Of a stretch of 8,135 nt of DNA, positions 1 through 4,311 are shown piece by piece. A program made the translations under genes and the position numbers. The stretch's first letter is position 1. The number at the start of each line of letters is the position of its first letter. The notes below the pieces were generated by a model that saw only the letters and a list, made by a program, of their open reading frames with translations, did no database searches and was not told the DNA's origin. This DNA comes from CG2-30-51-40 sp041753575. Its GTDB lineage: Bacteria; Desulfobacterota; DSM-4660; Desulfatiglandales; Desulfatiglandaceae. The stretch is taken from NCBI GenBank assembly GCA_041753575.1, contig JBGSUA010000199.1, forward strand, positions 1 through 8,135, written 5' to 3'.

Positions 1-215
1 CCTATCTGGTTCCAAATAGCAACTTTTGTGAGAATATCGTTTAATGTGCCTTTTGCCACTGGATCGTGATTGGGTATTGTTATCTTGTGAATCCCTGCCT
101 CTGTCAATTTCTCAAGCCTGACATGGCTGCCTCTTTGACGATTAATGCCATATCCCGGGGTCTCCATGAATCTTATAAGTTGCTTTCCTGAGATAACAGG
201 CGTCCGTTCAGCCAT
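1..215 (-). CDS. hicA: HicA-family mRNA interferase toxin (C-terminus outside window)
   Basis: HicA toxins are small double-stranded-RNA-binding-fold ribonucleases that cleave mRNA and are neutralised by HicB. The reading frame begins MAERTPVISGKQLIRF and reaches the conserved RQRGSHVRL segment, whose GSH histidine (residue 31) is the expected catalytic residue. It continues through HKITIPNHDPVAKGTL and runs off the window after about 71 codons; the family is usually 60 to 85 residues, so only a few residues are missing. The ATG at 215 overlaps the end of the upstream hicB by 8 bases (ATGGCTGA), a typical hicBA translational coupling. It lies in the last visible module of the array. The family call is secure; whether the toxin is active cannot be judged. 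Confidence 0.9.
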   Translation of the reverse strand, partial: MAERTPVISGKQLIRFMETPGYGINRQRGSHVRLEKLTEAGIHKITIPNHDPVAKGTLNDILTKVAIWNQI

Positions 216-432
216 GGATCTCCCCTAAGTCCATCATAGTAAAAAGCGATGGATTTGCTACATAACCCGAAACATCCTCACTAACATCCTCAAGATGCAA
301 CATGATTGCCTCTTTGAGATTTCCAACTACATCATCCAATCTCTTACCCTGCGTGAAAACATCCATATCGAGGCATCTTGCGCAATAATATTGCCCATCA
401 TAATAAATCTCTGCCTTAATCATCTTTTTCAT
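208..432 (-). CDS. hicB: HicB-family antitoxin
   Basis: This 74-residue protein has the compact HicB fold signature: an N-terminal beta hairpin (AEIYYDGQYYCARCLDMDVF), the T-Q-G-x-x-x-D-D turn and a helix (VVGNLKEAIMLHLED). HicB binds and masks HicA and usually represses its own operon. The C-terminus is short and carries no recognisable DNA-binding domain, so operator binding is uncertain. The ATG at 432 is preceded by AGG six bases upstream; a second in-frame ATG at 423 is possible. The gene overlaps hicA by 8 bases. Its upstream border is the 27-bp repeat at 463-489, and no convincing promoter lies between them. Confidence 0.85.
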   Translation of the reverse strand: MKKMIKAEIYYDGQYYCARCLDMDVFTQGKRLDDVVGNLKEAIMLHLEDVSEDVSGYVANPSLFTMMDLGEIHG

Positions 433-462
433 ATTTAACCTAGCCTCCCGTCATTTTATGAA

Positions 463-489
463 GGGGACGCCCTTTACATTTACAGATTT
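463..489 (-). repeat. 27-bp boundary repeat, copy R1
   Basis: On the plus strand this is GGGGACGCCC, TTTACA twice, then GATTT, identical over 27 bases to R2. In gene direction its CCCC end points at hicB, 30 bases from the ATG at 432. Its other end lies 4 bases after the stop codon of the CopG-type remnant. It separates the MNT-HEPN module from the hicBA module. Confidence 0.9.
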
Positions 490-493
490 CGAT

Positions 494-634
494 TTAAGAC
501 ACCTTTGTTTCGGGTTCTGGATTTACCTCTGTCAATCTTCCGTTAATAAACTTATGAATAATGCTTGACACATAGGTTTGATAACCCAGGCCCTGTCTTG
601 CCGCCTTTCTCTGCAGTTCAATTATGAGCAGCAT
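494..634 (-). pseudogene. C-terminal remnant of a CopG/ribbon-helix-helix-type antitoxin
   Basis: The 46-codon frame contains IELQRKAARQGLGYQTYVSS followed by IIHKFINGRLTE. This is the characteristic helix-turn-helix half of CopG/BrnA-like antitoxins, in which a K-A-A-x-x-G-x-x-Y-Q-T motif precedes an S-x-I-H-K helix. Such antitoxins are normally 75 to 95 residues, so the N-terminal part that carries the beta strand and toxin contacts is missing. A good Shine-Dalgarno (AGGAG, five bases before the ATG at 634) means the short form may still be translated. It overlaps the end of the HEPN gene by 13 bases and ends 4 bases before repeat R1. The family match is from memory of the motif. Whether it is functional or a relic is unknown; relic is more likely. 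Confidence 0.6.
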
Positions 635-1083
635 GCAACTCCTCTCGGACCACACGGCGGATGACCTCTTCGAAGGGCTTTTCTTGAGACAGCTATAATT
701 TCTCTCGCGGCATCCAGTCCACTAACTGCATCCTCAGCACTATAGACCTCAGCGGGGGTCAAATCAGGCAGTCCATTCGGGTATCTTGTTGGTATGTAGA
801 ACTTGTCGAGAAGACTTGCATATAGTTTAAGCGGTCGCAACAGGCCATAGACTGCCAGATCAATTTGTTCAAAGTCATTTATAAGCTTTAGCACTGAGTG
901 ACCCCAGGGATCAGCATCCACGGCAAACCAGACTGCCTTTAACGCCTTCTCGCCTGCCTGCTGAGCGAGAAAGCACGCGTAAGGGAACTTGCTGTTTTCG
1001 AAAAGGACCACCGCGGCTTCCAGGTCATCTTCAGCAGTCTTAAGCCAGCGTTTTGCTTCTGATAGGTTCTTCTCCGAACTCAT
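622..1083 (-). CDS. HEPN-domain protein (toxin partner of an MNT/HEPN pair), tail probably out of frame
   Basis: HEPN proteins of this type pair with minimal nucleotidyltransferases (MNT); in studied pairs the HEPN protein is an RNase toxin and the MNT protein neutralises it. Seen here: the N-terminal helix EAKRWLKTAEDDLEAA (9-24), the FLAQQAGEKALKA helix (38-50), and the signature YIPTRYPNGLPDLTPAEVY (96-114), followed by the terminal helix to about residue 133. The last 20 residues (RKALRRGHPPCGPRGVACCS) are unlike the family, which usually ends near residue 130. The +1 frame over the same bases reads SQEKPFEEVIRRVVREEL, which looks much more protein-like, so a frameshift or fusion junction near 680 is likely. 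No clear R-x4-6-H RNase motif is visible. The gene overlaps the upstream MNT gene by 44 bases, supporting a coupled pair. Confidence 0.85.
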   Translation of the reverse strand: MSSEKNLSEAKRWLKTAEDDLEAAVVLFENSKFPYACFLAQQAGEKALKAVWFAVDADPWGHSVLKLINDFEQIDLAVYGLLRPLKLYASLLDKFYIPTRYPNGLPDLTPAEVYSAEDAVSGLDAAREIIAVSRKALRRGHPPCGPRGVACCS

Positions 1084-1384
1084 AGATCTTCCTGCCCTGT
1101 TGAAGGATAGTCTTTATGAAAGGACGATGGGAGATACGATCCAGCTCTTGAGGGGTATAGATTAGAAGATCAACCTCCCTGTCTCTGAATATGGAGTATA
1201 TCTCCTCAAATCCTTTATAGCGGTCGAAAAACCTTTCATCAGTCCTGATTATTATCATTAAGTCCAAGTCACTTCTTCTTGTATGAGAGCCTTTGGCAAG
1301 GGAACCGAACAATATAGCCTTTTCCACTCCCTTTTCCATGAAGAGGGGCAAAAGCTTCTCCCGTATTTCCTCAACCATTTCCAT
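1040..1384 (-). CDS. Minimal nucleotidyltransferase (MNT) antitoxin-type protein
   Basis: This is a 114-residue Pol-beta-superfamily nucleotidyltransferase. The GS motif (residues 27-28 in LFGSLAKGSH), the paired acids D39 and D41 (SDLDLMI) and the third acid D72 (REVDLLIY) are all present, so the metal site looks intact. In characterised MNT-HEPN pairs the MNT protein adds AMP to the HEPN toxin; that role is inferred here from the family and the overlapping HEPN gene downstream. The ATG at 1384 lies one base from repeat R2. The only Shine-Dalgarno candidate is AAGGG inside that repeat, eight bases upstream. An alternative ATG at 1378 exists. The last residues (GEEPIRSKTLA) are read through the start of the HEPN gene. 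Confidence 0.88.
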   Translation of the reverse strand: MEMVEEIREKLLPLFMEKGVEKAILFGSLAKGSHTRRSDLDLMIIIRTDERFFDRYKGFEEIYSIFRDREVDLLIYTPQELDRISHRPFIKTILQQGRKIYEFGEEPIRSKTLA

Positions 1385-1385
1385 T

Positions 1386-1412
1386 GGGGACGCCCTTTAC
1401 ATTTACAGATTT
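1386..1412 (-). repeat. 27-bp boundary repeat, copy R2
   Basis: Identical over 27 bases to R1. Its CCCC end is one base from the ATG of the MNT gene and its other end lies 34 bases beyond the stop codon of PIN copy 1. The segment AAAGGGCG within it, read in gene direction, is the only plausible ribosome binding site for the MNT gene. Confidence 0.9.
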
Positions 1413-1446
1413 TATTGAGATGAGGCAGCACTGGGCATGGATTCAA

Positions 1447-1893
1447 TTACTCCAAAAAAACACGCTCAAGCAGCGGATGGAATTGTTCCGCAAAAGGATT
1501 CACAACGGTAACGCCTTTCCAGATAAAACCATCTTGCAGGTCCTCACTCAAAAGAAGGCGGCAACGGTTTTCAGCGGCAACCGCCATAATCAGTGCATCC
1601 CAAATCCGGAGGCCGTGATCAACCGCCAGGTCCATAGCCGACTGAAAAGCAGACCACGATGAGTCCGCGATTTGAAAACTGTCCGCCCAACTCATAATTG
1701 CATCCCGTGCAATCGCGTCTTTTCTTTTTGCCTTCCCGGTGAGAACACGAAAAAGCTCTCCAAGAGTCTGAGCAGGTATAAGTACCATTTCAGCCGGCAG
1801 GCGTTCAATCAGCCTTATGGCTCCGTCACAGCGGTGCGCATCGCCCACTCCTTCGGCATAAGCCAAAATGTTAGTATCCAGAGCGACACGCAT
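1447..1893 (-). CDS. PIN-domain ribonuclease toxin, copy 1 (VapC-like)
   Basis: PIN-domain toxins are Mg2+-dependent endoribonucleases, often cutting tRNA or rRNA. The 148-residue protein has the PIN acidic set: D6 in LDTNILAYA, E46 in TLGELFR, D99 in WDALIMA, and the SEDLQDG loop (E117, D118, D121). The catalytic site therefore looks complete and the length is normal. The ATG at 1893 shares one base with the stop codon of the upstream Phd-type antitoxin (TGATG), so the two are translationally coupled. The protein is closely similar to the PIN copy at 4761-5225, roughly three quarters identical by eye and without gaps over most of its length. This indicates duplication or independent acquisition of related modules. 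Its target RNA cannot be inferred. Confidence 0.92.
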   Translation of the reverse strand: MRVALDTNILAYAEGVGDAHRCDGAIRLIERLPAEMVLIPAQTLGELFRVLTGKAKRKDAIARDAIMSWADSFQIADSSWSAFQSAMDLAVDHGLRIWDALIMAVAAENRCRLLLSEDLQDGFIWKGVTVVNPFAEQFHPLLERVFLE

Positions 1894-2126
1894 CAGTCAT
1901 AGAGCTCGGCGCGGGTCCATTCCCTGGCCCCGGTAATGCACTGGGATTTCAAGCGCGAGAGCAGTTTGGACTTCATAGCCTTCTTTTGCAGTGCCTCGGA
2001 GTCAACGGAGGTAATTTTCGCCACAGGCCTTCCTCTCGACAAAATGGTTATCTCCTCCCCTCGGCTAGCTTCCCTTAGAAGCTTGGAAAAGGCCCGATTT
2101 GCCTCGGCAGCGGAGACAGTCTTCAT
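1893..2126 (-). CDS. Phd/YefM-family antitoxin, copy 1
   Basis: The 77-residue protein begins MKTVSAAEANRAFSKLLREA, followed by GEEITILSRGRPVAKI. This is the classic Phd/YefM N-terminal DNA-binding fold (A-x-x-A-R/N-x-x-F-S-x-L, then the S-R-G-x-P-V-A turn). The C-terminal part (KSKLLSRLKSQ and EWTRAELYD) should bind and inhibit the PIN toxin. I chose the ATG at 2126 because it has GGAGGA seven bases upstream and matches the start of the paralogue at 5455; an ATG at 2144 is the alternative. The protein probably represses its own promoter through the inverted repeat at 2146-2162. Phd partnered with PIN is less common than Phd with Doc or VapB with PIN, but is known. Confidence 0.9.
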   Translation of the reverse strand: MKTVSAAEANRAFSKLLREASRGEEITILSRGRPVAKITSVDSEALQKKAMKSKLLSRLKSQCITGAREWTRAELYD

Positions 2127-2145
2127 GATTTCATCCTCCACCATA

Positions 2146-2189
2146 GTAGTTTATAACACTACATTAGTGCAGCTTCTCTTCCCTGTCAA
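2146..2189 (-). promoter_or_regulatory. Promoter and probable autoregulatory operator of Phd-PIN copy 1
   Basis: In gene direction there is TTGACA (2189-2184), a 17-base spacer, and TAATGT (2166-2161). Overlapping the -10 box is the inverted repeat GTAGT-N7-ACTAC (2146-2162). The same arrangement occurs upstream of Phd-PIN copy 2, where most spacer bases differ, so the elements look conserved for function. Binding by the Phd protein is inferred from family behaviour. Confidence 0.8.
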
Positions 2190-2198
2190 GAGGGGGAA

Positions 2199-2206
2199 GG
2201 GGACGC
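2199..2206 (-). repeat. Partial boundary repeat (GGGGACGC end only)
   Basis: Only the GGGGACGC end of the 27-bp repeat remains. In gene direction GCGTCCCC follows the decayed partner-gene fragment and lies 9 bases before the -35 box of Phd-PIN copy 1. The intact repeat R4 lies 10 bases before the -35 box of copy 2, so this position is the equivalent boundary. Confidence 0.5.
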
Positions 2207-2315
2207 ATCGCTCGCCCTGGCGAAAAGGCTTTCTGGATGGCGATCGTCTTTATCGAGAGGCTCATCCTGAGTTTGGGGACGTCTATTGTTGAGCTACCAG
2301 GCGAAGCTCGTAGAT
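2207..2315 (-). pseudogene. Composite fragment, copy A: antitoxin 3' end joined to partner-gene 3' end
   Basis: Read in gene direction, 2315-2283 encodes IYELRLVAQQ and a stop, the last ten residues of the small protein at 2701-2919. It is followed at once by GACGTCCCC (the boundary-repeat end) and then KLRMSLSIKTIAIQKAFSPG. The latter is homologous to residues 38-57 of the small nucleotidyltransferase partner at 6330-6509. Neither part is a complete gene. The same odd junction recurs at 2640-2740 and 3934-4070. The ATG inside the second part could start a 33-codon frame, but it has no good ribosome binding site. The homologies are visible at both DNA and protein level; the path by which the pieces were joined is inference. 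Confidence 0.7.
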
Positions 2316-2326
2316 TAAAATAAATC

Positions 2327-2551
2327 CTATTTTGCCGCTGCGTTTAATACAGCTTCTTCTACGGTGGCAGGAAGGGTAACAGCAACGAAAAAACTCTCGG
2401 GAAACAGATAGTCATCTCCCGACTCATCAATGATCCTCACTTGCCCGTGGTTTTCCGTATCGGGATCATCAATTTTAATGTAGAGTTTCCGCTTCTCAAG
2501 TGAGACTTCATAGCCTTCATTCTCTATACAAATAACGAGATCACTTTTCAT
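2327..2551 (-). CDS. Small conserved hypothetical protein, possible antitoxin-type partner
   Basis: The 74-residue acidic protein (MKSDLVICIENEGYEVSL, then LYIKIDDPDTENHGQVRIID, ESGDDYLFPESFFVAVTLP) resembles a small beta-rich family I have seen beside TA-like genes, but I cannot name a function. The pattern of alternating hydrophobic strands, the G-x-x-R-I-I-D-E-S-G-D-D-Y turn and the aromatic F-P-x-x-F-F suggest an SH3-like or beta-barrel fold (inference). No catalytic motif, signal peptide or membrane segment is visible. Its ATG shares one base with the stop codon of the upstream fragment (TAATG), so it was once the second gene of an operon whose first gene has been truncated. If it is an antitoxin, it is now an orphan. 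Confidence 0.6.
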   Translation of the reverse strand: MKSDLVICIENEGYEVSLEKRKLYIKIDDPDTENHGQVRIIDESGDDYLFPESFFVAVTLPATVEEAVLNAAAK

Positions 2552-2640
2552 TATAGATACCTCTTGATCTTAAGCTCCTTCTTGCCTATTCCAGTGGCCT
2601 CGTACCAATGAACCTCAGCATTCATTTCGCTGCCGCCTGC
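2551..2640 (-). pseudogene. C-terminal fragment of the former upstream partner gene (DUF6883-like tail)
   Basis: An open frame reads AGGSEMNAEVHWYEATGIGK followed by KELKIKRYL and a stop. The H-W-Y-E-A-x-G-I-G-x-K-E-x-K-I-K-R ending is a conserved-looking C-terminus that I associate with DUF6883-type proteins, but only tentatively. The frame starts exactly where the composite fragment (copy B) ends, so the N-terminal part was lost at that junction. An internal ATG at 2625 would give a 24-residue peptide. The stop codon overlaps the ATG of the downstream 74-residue gene by one base, the mark of a former two-gene operon. Confidence 0.45.
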
Positions 2641-2692
2641 GAAAGGCTTCCTGGACAATGATCGTATTTGCGGGGAGGGTCATCCTGAGTTT
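2640..2692 (-). pseudogene. Composite fragment, copy B: partner-gene 3' end
   Basis: Read in gene direction, KLR-equivalent bases lead into MSLPANTIIVQEAFR, matching residues 42-55 of the nucleotidyltransferase partner at 6330-6509. Upstream, across a changed boundary sequence (GCTGTCTCC, 2701-2693), lies the complete gene 2919-2701 ending LVAQQ. Downstream the match stops at TTTCGC, where the DUF6883-like fragment begins. Nucleotide identity with copy C (3934-3987) is near complete, so B and C are recent relatives, while copy A is closer to the gene at 6330. Confidence 0.65.
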
Positions 2693-2700
2693 GGAGACAG

Positions 2701-2919
2701 CTATTGCTGAGCCACAAGGCGAAGCTCGTAGATTCGGGCATAACGCGCTGCACTCTGCAGGTCACCGTTTCTGAGCGCCTCTCTTACGTCGTCAAGTCTG
2801 TACGCATCCTCGACGCTTAGATAGGGCGACCAGGACGTCTCGTCTTCCAAGACCACAACCTCCATCTCAGCGACATATTGCCCTTCATGGACATACTTTG
2901 TTTTCTTTCGCCGTTTCAT
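2701..2919 (-). CDS. Small uncharacterised protein, probable antitoxin partner of the DUF4258 protein
   Basis: The 72-residue protein starts MKRRKKTKYVHEGQYVAEME, followed by a beta region and the helical stretch YLSVEDAYRLDDVREALRNG, then DLQSAARYARIYELRLVAQQ. I know this as a recurrent small family next to DUF4258 genes but cannot assign a biochemical role. A basic N-terminus followed by an acidic, beta-plus-helix body would suit an antitoxin. The ATG at 2919 has AAGG five bases upstream (GAAGGTGAATATG). A GTG at 2925 would overlap the DUF4258 stop codon and is an alternative. Its 3' end has been copied to 2283-2315 and 3996-4070, each time joined to the same boundary sequence. Confidence 0.65.
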   Translation of the reverse strand: MKRRKKTKYVHEGQYVAEMEVVVLEDETSWSPYLSVEDAYRLDDVREALRNGDLQSAARYARIYELRLVAQQ

Positions 2920-2921
2920 AT

Positions 2922-3245
2922 TCACCTTCTCTTCAAGTAGTTTTCATCCCACCTGGCAATATCGGGTCTATATGCGGTGACCAACACCGCAGGCTTATTG
3001 TAGCCTCCCTGGATCCCCCACACAACGTGAACGGGATTTCCCCGGCAATCTTTCTGCAAAAGCAGGATACATGGCCCCTTATGATAGCCGGGATATTCTT
3101 CTACAAGTGACGCATCCTCAACGCCTGCAACTATTCCCCTTGCAGTCAGTCCGTCCGAGACCAGTTCATCGTATCCATGTTCTGATATTCGGATCTCACC
3201 TCTGCGCACCAACTCGCGGACCAGGGCTAAGAAATCATTTATCAT
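2922..3245 (-). CDS. DUF4258-domain protein, probable toxin-like component
   Basis: At 107 residues this is full length for a DUF4258 protein. It has the N-terminal helix followed by ISEHGYDELVSDGLTARGIV, in which the H-x-x-x-E/D and the G-L motif are typical, then EDASLVEEYPGYHKGP and the strand region NPVHVVWGIQGG. It ends AVLVTAYRPDIARWDENY. DUF4258 is related to the RelE/BrnT-like small RNase folds and is commonly encoded with small antitoxins (YgiT, DUF2283), but its activity is not established. The ATG at 3245 lies 9 bases from repeat R3 and has no good ribosome binding site. Bases 3235-3245 also carry the end of the fused hicA remnant. The downstream gene overlaps or abuts the stop, supporting a pair. 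Confidence 0.85.
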   Translation of the reverse strand: MINDFLALVRELVRRGEIRISEHGYDELVSDGLTARGIVAGVEDASLVEEYPGYHKGPCILLLQKDCRGNPVHVVWGIQGGYNKPAVLVTAYRPDIARWDENYLKRR

Positions 3246-3375
3246 AAATGTAATAGGGACGCCCTTTACATTTACAGATTTTTTCCTTCAGGGTCCAGGT
3301 CTTTGCAATCCAATAACCGACTTTCTGAAAAGCTTTGACAGCCCTCTGGTGGCTTATTCCGGACAGTTTAGGCAT
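3235..3375 (-). pseudogene. hicA: hicA truncated at boundary repeat R3
   Basis: The frame starts MPKLSGISHQRAVKAFQKVG and continues YWIAKTW. This is the N-terminal third of a HicA-like toxin (M-P-K-L-x-G-I-S-x-x-x-A-V-K-A-x-x-K-x-G-Y). It should continue to a GSH motif, but after TLKE it runs into the repeat, read as KICKCKGRP, and stops at YYIYDK. The catalytic histidine and RNA-binding strands are therefore missing and the product cannot be an active HicA. The ATG overlaps the hicB stop by 8 bases (ATGCCTAA), exactly as in the intact pair at 208-215. So the pair was once intact and was cut at the repeat. Confidence 0.8.
3255..3281 (-). repeat. 27-bp boundary repeat, copy R3
   Basis: It matches R1 at 26 of 27 positions (first G is A) and is followed by an extended T run. 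It joins the truncated hicA to the DUF4258 gene, its CCC end being 9 bases from that gene's ATG. The bases just outside it (AGGAAAAA in gene direction) resemble the flanks of R4 and R6, so the element may be slightly longer than 27 bp. Confidence 0.9.
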
Positions 3376-3571
3376 TTGCCGCTTCTACATACCGGGATTC
3401 CTTGTCCTTTGTAAGATCATCTACAGTTTCCAAATAGCATTTTATAGCATCGGAAATATTATCTAATGCCTCTGGCTCCGTCTTTCCCTGAGACCAGCAG
3501 CCCGGCAGACCGGGAACCCATATAGCAAAACCTTCGTCTGTTTTCTTTAGATTTACCTTGTATCTCATCAT
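3368..3571 (-). CDS. hicB: HicB-family antitoxin without an intact toxin
   Basis: The 67-residue protein has the HicB core: MMRYKVNLKKTDEGFAIWVP followed by GLPGCWSQGKTEPEALDNIS and a helix DAIKCYLETVDD. The G-L-P-G-C-x-S-x-G motif with E-A-L-x-N-I is highly characteristic. It lacks a C-terminal helix-turn-helix, as is common for the short form. A good Shine-Dalgarno (GGAG six bases before the ATG at 3571) supports this start. The downstream hicA is truncated by repeat R3, so this antitoxin is an orphan in its own operon. It may still bind other HicA proteins, or it may be decaying. It is not closely similar to the hicB at 208-432. Confidence 0.9.
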   Translation of the reverse strand: MMRYKVNLKKTDEGFAIWVPGLPGCWSQGKTEPEALDNISDAIKCYLETVDDLTKDKESRYVEAANA

Positions 3572-3587
3572 TTACATCTCCAATAAA

Positions 3588-3599
3588 GGGGACTCCCTT
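3588..3599 (-). repeat. Partial boundary repeat (GGGGACTCCC)
   Basis: GGGGACTCCCTT resembles the GGGGACGCCCTT end of the 27-bp repeat, but the TTTACA pair is absent and is replaced by CGAACCTACCC. It lies between the DUF2283 module and the hicB start, 16 bases from the ATG, again at a module border. It may be a degenerate copy or a related repeat of the same class. Confidence 0.4.
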
Positions 3600-3644
3600 C
3601 GAACCTACCCTTGTCCTCCTGTTTCACCCTGTCTGGAATTTTAT

Positions 3645-3824
3645 TTAAGTAAGCTCTTCATAAGAAGCGCGCAGAGAAATCCCTAAAAACTCAACCCCCA
3701 CGACTCGGTTATGTTCATCAAAGTCCAATATCACGCCTGGCTCAACTTCCTCAGATTCCACTATCCTATTTTGATCAAATCGAAAATAAAGCGCGTCGGC
3801 TTCCCTATCTAGTTTTATTACCAT
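3645..3824 (-). CDS. DUF2283-family protein, probable antitoxin-type partner
   Basis: The 59-residue frame reads MVIKLDREADALYFRFDQNR, then a strand with SEEVEPGVILDFDEHNRVVG and VEFLGISLRAS. The A-D-A-L-Y-x-x-x motif, the E-V-x-P-G-V-I-L-D-F-D turn and the V-V-G-x-E-x-L ending identify DUF2283. Members are small beta-rich proteins of unknown biochemistry, commonly encoded beside DUF4258 genes and suspected to be antitoxins. The length is normal and the gene looks intact. It overlaps the upstream DUF4258-like fragment by 20 bases, the usual coupled arrangement. That upstream partner is chimeric, so this is another orphaned component. A region of about 45 bases between its stop and 3600 shows nothing recognisable. 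Confidence 0.85.
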   Translation of the reverse strand: MVIKLDREADALYFRFDQNRIVESEEVEPGVILDFDEHNRVVGVEFLGISLRASYEELT

Positions 3825-3978
3825 AGCTCTGTCTCCCTAGACGACGATCGAAAAAGGCTGTCACTCTTCGATGCGGCATGCTTTTGACATTGACAACGAC
3901 GCGTAACCATCTACCTCCATAATCCTCGCCTTCGCGAAAGGCTTCCTGGACAATGATCGTATTTGCGGGGAGGCTCAT
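3805..3978 (-). pseudogene. Chimeric ORF: partner-gene 3' end fused to the C-terminus of a DUF4258-like toxin
   Basis: The 57-residue open frame has two unrelated halves. Residues 1-15 (MSLPANTIIVQEAFR) are composite fragment copy C, matching the end of the nucleotidyltransferase partner at 6330. From residue 16 it reads EGEDYGGRWLRVVVNVKSMP followed by HRRVTAFFDRRLGR. This is the C-terminal strand and helix of a DUF4258-like protein of the type that pairs with DUF2283 (R-W-L-R-V-V-V and V-T-A-F-F-D-R-R). The toxin half has lost its N-terminal two thirds. It overlaps the downstream DUF2283 gene by 20 bases, so that half is in its native place and the joint arose upstream of it. It could still be translated from the ATG at 3978 but is unlikely to be an active toxin. 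Confidence 0.65.
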
Positions 3979-4070
3979 CATAAGTTTGGGGACGCCTGTT
4001 GCTGAGCCACCAAGCGAAGCTCTTAGATTCGTCCATAACGCCCCGCCCTCTGCAGGTCACCGTTTCTGAG
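3934..4070 (-). pseudogene. Composite fragment, copy C: antitoxin-like 3' half, boundary sequence, partner-gene 3' end
   Basis: In gene direction 4070-3996 reads LRNGDLQRAGRYGRI, an in-frame stop, then ELRLVAQQ. This is a decayed copy of the last 24 residues of the protein at 2701-2919 (LRNGDLQSAARYARIYELRL in the intact gene). The normal stop codon is gone and the sequence runs into GGCGTCCCC (3996-3988), then the partner-gene fragment. The missing start, the internal TAA and the lost stop show it is a relic. It begins about 14 bases after the YgiT-like gene ends. Confidence 0.75.
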
Positions 4071-4083
4071 CCGGCCTTTCCAA

Positions 4084-4293
4084 CTAAGCATATCTATACA
4101 CTGGCGTTTCAACTATTCTAACAGGTTGTGCACCTGTCGCAATAATGCTCCGGATACGTTCCACAGTGTCTGGAGAAAAGAACTGTTCGCCGGTTTCCCT
4201 GCATACCCTGGCGGGCACATTTTCAATGAGAAAAAGCTTGCCCCCATGCGCCAGCGTGTATGTTACTCTGGCATCAACCATTGTCTCTTTCAT
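4084..4293 (-). CDS. YgiT-type zinc-finger-like protein lacking its first Cys pair (possibly decayed)
   Basis: The 69-residue frame reads MKETMVDARVTYTLAHGGKL followed by FLIENVPARVCRETGEQFFS and PDTVERIRSII. The V-T-Y-T-L, I-E-N-V-P-A-x-V-C and G-E-x-F-F-S-P-x-T-V-E segments are those of the YgiT/MqsA-type zinc-finger antitoxins that accompany DUF4258 proteins. The family normally starts with a C-x-x-C pair a few residues before M-K-E-T, and the second knuckle is C-x-x-C-G-E; here the first pair is absent and the second has one cysteine (C31). Variants with C-x-E-T-G-E do exist. The in-frame TGA 21 bases upstream excludes a longer start. A small deletion at the 5' end probably removed the first knuckle. 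It lies 18 bases after the DUF4258 remnant, its natural partner. Confidence 0.65.
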   Translation of the reverse strand: MKETMVDARVTYTLAHGGKLFLIENVPARVCRETGEQFFSPDTVERIRSIIATGAQPVRIVETPVYRYA

Positions 4294-4311
4294 TCCAGAT
4301 TCTCGTTGCCC

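Noticed and set aside
463..489. Rho-independent terminator formed by the repeat (GGGCGTCCC hairpin)
   Set aside because: In gene direction the possible stem is three or four base pairs and is not followed by a T run, so it is too weak; the T run lies on the opposite strand.
1258..1446. A 62-codon minus-strand frame running through repeat R2
   Set aside because: It overlaps the MNT gene in another frame and its sequence is a translation of the repeat (KCKGRPQWKW) with no family character.
1384..1902. Plus-strand open frames of 92 and 76 codons
   Set aside because: They are antisense to PIN copy 1, whose active-site residues are intact, and have no ribosome binding site or recognisable motif.
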